Assembly (NCBI GenBank): GCA_964342305.1
Contig: CAYFGK010000008.1
Coordinates: forward strand, 23,305 to 87,304
DNA length: 64,000 nt
Reading direction: 5' to 3'
Source: DT-110 sp964342305
Lineage (GTDB): Bacteria; Bacteroidota; Bacteroidia; Chitinophagales; Saprospiraceae
A model generated the notes under the pieces. It was not told the DNA's origin and did no database searches. It was given only the letters and a program-made list of their open reading frames with translations. Shown here in pieces: positions 61,060-64,000 of the stretch (positions are counted from its first letter, which is position 1; each line of letters opens with the position of its first letter). A program made the position numbers and the translations under genes.

Positions 61060-61323
61060 TTACCGGGGTGGTTCCAGGGGCCCGTCCGGCGCCGGCCCGC
61101 GTGTGGGTTGATCCGGTGCGTTAGATTGGCCAGACTGATTGCCGGGAACAGCCGAGTTACCGGCTGCCAGTACGCCCAACATCCCCGACAGATACACATC
61201 AGCCACATCGCCCAGCATGCGAAAGAAATGCAGAGTGCCCTGAATATTCTGCAGAACTTCCTGGTTTCCTTCGCGCACAAAGGCCGCTTCTTCCTCCTCG
61301 TACAGTCTGTGAAAATTATTCAT
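61060..61323 (-). CDS. Small amphipathic protein between sigma factor and MscS
   Basis: This 87-aa protein begins 8 bp after the sigma factor stop and is followed 47 bp later by the MscS gene. It is acidic at the start (MNNFHRLYEEEEAAFVREGNQEVLQNIQ), has one weakly hydrophobic segment (FFRMLGDVADVYLSGMLGVLAA) and ends in a Pro/Gly/Gln-rich tail. Similar short proteins are found next to sigma factors in Bacteroidota, where they may act as membrane-associated anti-sigma factors (inferred from position). No domain is recognised. Confidence 0.7.
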   Translation of the reverse strand: MNNFHRLYEEEEAAFVREGNQEVLQNIQGTLHFFRMLGDVADVYLSGMLGVLAAGNSAVPGNQSGQSNAPDQPTRGPAPDGPLEPPR

Positions 61324-61331
61324 ATGCGTTC

Positions 61332-61886
61332 TCAGATAGCATCCGCCATCCGGCTTTTTTTGGAGGCCATGGCCTTAGCCTTGGCCCTTTTTATTTTCAT
61401 TTTAATGGCACTTTCTGATTTATCGAGCACCTCGGCCATATCCCGGATCGACATATCATCCTGATACTTCATCAGCAGTACAGCTTTATCGCCGGCGGGA
61501 ATATCGTCGAGTACTTTTTTCAATAGTTGCACCTCCATCTCCAGCAATTCGTAATCAGGAATTTCCTGGTCAGCCAGATCGGGCGGATCATCGAGTTCAT
61601 CGGAAAATAGAGCCTGCTTTTTTTGTTGCTTTCGCAAAAAATCAATGCAGTAGTTATAGGTGATCGAATACACCCAGGTGGAAAAGCGTGATCGCTGACC
61701 GAAACGCGACAGGTTCAGGAATATTTTCGTAAAAATCTCCTGAGTGGCGTCGCGGGCCAGGGCTTCGTTCTTCAACAGGGAGAGACTCTTGGCGTACACT
61801 TTGGCCGAATACCGGTTGTAGATCAACGTAAAACACGGCTCGGCCTGGGTATCCAGGTACGTCAGGATGACCTCCAGGTCCTCCAT
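61332..61886 (-). CDS. ECF-type RNA polymerase sigma factor
   Basis: The 184-aa sigma factor starts at ATG 61886; a longer TTG start at 61910 is less likely. Region 2 (about 10-80) contains CFTLIYNRYSAKVYAKSLSLLKNEALARDATQEIFTKIFLNL and RSRFSTWVYSITYNYCIDFLRKQQK. Region 4 (about 115-170) is LLKKVLDDIPAGDKAVLLMKYQDDMSIRDMAEVLDKSESAIKMKIKRAKAK. It resembles ECF sigma factors of Bacteroidota. A hairpin lies about 80 bp upstream. The gene starts a probable sigma-small protein-MscS operon. Confidence 0.92.
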   Translation of the reverse strand: MEDLEVILTYLDTQAEPCFTLIYNRYSAKVYAKSLSLLKNEALARDATQEIFTKIFLNLSRFGQRSRFSTWVYSITYNYCIDFLRKQQKKQALFSDELDDPPDLADQEIPDYELLEMEVQLLKKVLDDIPAGDKAVLLMKYQDDMSIRDMAEVLDKSESAIKMKIKRAKAKAMASKKSRMADAI

Positions 61887-61967
61887 TCCTCTATGACAAG
61901 TAGCACTCAATGGCGAATTCGGGTTTGTTCGTTGTGGTCAAAATACGGGGCTGTGCCAGATTTCTGG

Positions 61968-62007
61968 TTTTTCTTGGGTCTTAACTTTTTGTTAAGACGC
62001 AGAAAAA
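61968..62007 (-). promoter_or_regulatory. Leader hairpin upstream of the sigma factor gene
   Basis: GTCTTAAC-TTTTT-GTTAAGAC (61978-61998), extended by TTTTTCT/AGAAAAA arms, in the 230-bp region before the sigma gene. It may be a terminator for antisense RNA, a stability element or an operator. Not tested. Confidence 0.4.
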
Positions 62008-62118
62008 TCCCGAAAGACACATTTTTCTGGAATTTCTTTTAGCGAAACGCCCTCTATATTATCGAAACTAGGGTAAATCAATGTACATATACCGAAAACG
62101 GAGTGGTATAATTGATCC

Positions 62119-63558
62119 TTACCATTTCCAGGCAGTGGTATCCGCTTCTACGTAGGGCATTTCCGGCAGATTAAAATAGGGTGAGTTATTAATGGTGCTG
62201 GCATCATGAGCACCCTGAAACTGAATAAATCCTTCGGTCTTTAGAAATTCAGCATCTAGAGGAGCGTCGATGAGGACATAGATTGTCCGGCAGCTATCCG
62301 GGTTATCAAGTGCGGTAAGCATCAGGGTTTCGTGCGGTAACTCATACGGGAACCACATGGTATTCCATTCAAATAAATTCCAGGGCACGATCAGTTTTTT
62401 TTGAGCCGGCTCCGGATGCATGGCCAGGGTATCCTTAATATAGGTCAATCGTTGCCGATAAAAAGAATAGGTACCGATCATTTGCCAGGTACTGACCACC
62501 ATAAGTAAAGACATTATTGCAGTTAGGGGCCAACGCGGATTATCACGTAGCAGGAAATAAAAAGGGGTCATCCAGATTAACCCCAGTAAGGCCAGATATC
62601 CGTCGAGCATGATAAAAACGGGTCCCCCCAAGTCGGAATAGGTAATAATGTTGATTACGATCCATCCCAAAAAAGACAGCGAAATGAATAAGGCTGCAAG
62701 GATTTTTCGCTTCCATACCAACCATCCTAAGCTGGCGGTAAAAGCCAGGCCCGGCAAAATATACTGGGTCGTGAAATACTGTTTTATGGCTGAAAAAATA
62801 TAGTGCTCTCCAGGATGCAGAAAGAGTTCTCGTATGGCATCCGGATTCAATAAATCCGCCAGACGGTTTGACTCGTATTCATCCTCCTGTACCACGAAGA
62901 ATTTGACAGCAAATACCAAAAGGATAAATCCCGGCATGATCCAGCGTTTAGGCTTCAGCCAGGTATTATCATAGAGCCTTTCAAAGACCAGGAAAGTCAT
63001 AATTGGATATAGTGGAGCCAGATGGGCTCCGAATAGACCGACCAGGCAGAGGGTCACTACTGCAAAATCCAGCCACTTGAGTCCATCTTTCTCTTGCCGG
63101 GTAGTTAGCCAGGCAACTAAAAATGCCCCGATAGCCAGTCCGAACGTAATTTCTGATATGGCGGCATAGAATTTATACCGCATACCCAGACACAAAGCTC
63201 CCACTAACAAAAGTCCTCCCAATGGATTTCGAAGCCCATATACAATGATCAAAAACAAACCGTAAAACCACAGGTAAAAGGACACGGAGTACGCCCTGAA
63301 TACATTTGCCAACGACCACTCCCAGTCCACTCCAATAAGGGGCACCCACTGGGTTAAATAACTGATGTACCGGTCGTGCTTTATGAAAAAATCCTGGAAA
63401 GTGACCAGGTGAAAGGTATAATAAGCGGTATCGAAGGAAAGTAATCGCTCTTTATATAAGAGGATGCAGGCCAGAGAAACCACCCAAAAGAAAAGATGCC
63501 CTATCCAGGTATACCATCTCGATAGGTTAGTATTCAAATCCGGGGAGTTTGTTGTCAT
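62119..63558 (-). CDS. Polytopic membrane protein of unknown function
   Basis: The 479-aa protein has about ten hydrophobic segments, starting with HLFFWVVSLACILLY, LWFYGLFLIIVYGL and LGLAIGAFLVAW and ending near IMSLLMVVSTWQMI. A soluble C-terminal domain (about 395-479; LIVPWNLFEWNTMWFPYELPHETLM, TIYVLIDAPLDAEFLKTEGFIQF) follows. The layout (membrane part plus periplasmic tail) recalls membrane glycosyltransferase-like or O-antigen-type proteins, but no motif confirms it. Adjacent genes give no hint. It is divergent from a peptidase gene. Confidence 0.6.
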   Translation of the reverse strand: MTTNSPDLNTNLSRWYTWIGHLFFWVVSLACILLYKERLLSFDTAYYTFHLVTFQDFFIKHDRYISYLTQWVPLIGVDWEWSLANVFRAYSVSFYLWFYGLFLIIVYGLRNPLGGLLLVGALCLGMRYKFYAAISEITFGLAIGAFLVAWLTTRQEKDGLKWLDFAVVTLCLVGLFGAHLAPLYPIMTFLVFERLYDNTWLKPKRWIMPGFILLVFAVKFFVVQEDEYESNRLADLLNPDAIRELFLHPGEHYIFSAIKQYFTTQYILPGLAFTASLGWLVWKRKILAALFISLSFLGWIVINIITYSDLGGPVFIMLDGYLALLGLIWMTPFYFLLRDNPRWPLTAIMSLLMVVSTWQMIGTYSFYRQRLTYIKDTLAMHPEPAQKKLIVPWNLFEWNTMWFPYELPHETLMLTALDNPDSCRTIYVLIDAPLDAEFLKTEGFIQFQGAHDASTINNSPYFNLPEMPYVEADTTAWKW

Positions 63559-63724
63559 GGTTTCAGGAAGATTGGGGTTTTACCGGTTCAGCGATCTTTA
63601 AAAATACGCAATGTCACGGGTTATAAACGAGGGTCGCCGGTTGTTCCAACCTTTGGTCAGAAAGCCGACAAGAATTATTGTCAATCATTTTTTGGCTATT
63701 TTCCAAATAAACAAACATTCCCTG

Positions 63725-64000
63725 ATGAACAGACTATTATTCTGCTCCCTGCTATTGATCTCCTATTCTTTGGTAACAAGCCAAACGACTTTCACACCGG
63801 CCGATGCCCTCGACGTAGTTTCTATCGCGGATGTGTCTCTAAGCCCTAACGGAACGTACGCGGTAGGTATAACCTCCGAGAGTACGCGTAACCGACTGGG
63901 GGTGGATCATTTCCGGTTTCGGGATCCCAATTACACTCGCCCGTTTGAGGGGCAACTCATGTTGTATCGAACCAATGATGGTACGGCCACTTTTATTGGT
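63725..64000 (+). CDS. S9-family (prolyl oligopeptidase-type) peptidase, N-terminal fragment
   Basis: The frame is open from ATG 63725 to the window end (92 residues visible). It begins MNRLLFCSLLLISYSLVTS-Q, a signal peptide, followed by TFTPADALDVVSIADVSLSPNGTYAVGITSE. This is the typical start of the beta-propeller of secreted S9 peptidases (PEDAL..ADVxLSPDG). The catalytic domain is outside the window, so the exact subfamily is open. It is divergent from the membrane protein gene; the 166-bp gap between them shows no strong element. Confidence 0.7.
   Translation, partial: MNRLLFCSLLLISYSLVTSQTTFTPADALDVVSIADVSLSPNGTYAVGITSESTRNRLGVDHFRFRDPNYTRPFEGQLMLYRTNDGTATFIG

Noticed and set aside
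1..64000. tRNA, rRNA, riboswitch or prophage genes
   Set aside because: I scanned the intergenic regions and saw no tRNA-like, rRNA-like or aptamer signatures, and no phage structural or integrase genes.

Overview
The window looks like a chromosome segment of a Bacteroidota bacterium, most likely from the Saprospiria/Lewinellaceae. This is an inference from gene content: an Oar-like TonB-dependent receptor, DUF3078 and DUF5687 proteins, a SprB-repeat protein with a gliding-type C-terminal sorting domain, a Bacteroidota LptC next to a hemolysin-type CBS protein, and TAnnTTTG-like promoter boxes. Two 100-N scaffold gaps lie at 46714-46813 and 58654-58753. I saw no rRNA, tRNA, CRISPR array, transposase or phage gene.

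Layout. 1-1.3 kb: type IV toxin-antitoxin pair (AbiEi/AbiEii). 1.3-5.2 kb: TonB receptor and a DUF2064-type glycosyltransferase. 5.2-11 kb: a repeat-rich island holding an alanine-glyoxylate-type aminotransferase, NAD synthetase, a 493-bp tandem duplication with two identical copies of a small membrane-protein gene, and a lipoprotein. 11-20.3 kb: dnaX, a Crp/Fnr regulator, a single-chain UvrD-like helicase/Fe-S nuclease, a glycosyltransferase, a small membrane protein and mtaB. 20.4-31.5 kb: DoxX, a maleylpyruvate-isomerase-like protein, a BamA-type barrel, hydrolases, a sigma factor with an overlapping small partner, ClpP, a uracil-DNA glycosylase, and an ACT-amidohydrolase-HD operon. 31.6-38.6 kb: a sortilin-like beta-propeller protein, an alpha/beta hydrolase and a two-catalytic-domain alpha-L-fucosidase. 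38.9-45.7 kb: pssA-purS-rsmI operon, the SprB-repeat adhesin, lptC and a CBS-domain membrane protein. 45.9-64 kb: membrane proteins, a TPR protein, a 5-oxoprolinase, an ABC transporter with an in-frame stop in its permease, polA, two paralogous DUF3078 genes, a sigma factor-small protein-MscS operon, an unknown polytopic membrane protein, and the start of an S9 peptidase.

Most genes are housekeeping or envelope functions. The most unusual content lies between and around them, in several palindromic repeat families. One is a 75-nt hairpin in three copies whose 20-bp stem changes sequence while keeping pairing. A second is a two-hairpin element with a central CGAGTATATACTCG palindrome, in two inverted copies. 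A third is a hairpin repeat bounding the 493-bp duplication. Two families begin at the stop codons of unrelated genes (TAAGAYC..CCCGTACGGG, and ACTGAGGAG..CACTTAAGTG). Finally, a short hairpin word, TTTTTGC(C)GAAAG(G)C, recurs about 15 times on both strands, inside and outside genes.

Limits: family assignments are from memory of motifs, without searches. Repeat identities were read by eye. Both gaps look like assembly artefacts of repeats rather than genuinely unknown 100-bp stretches.
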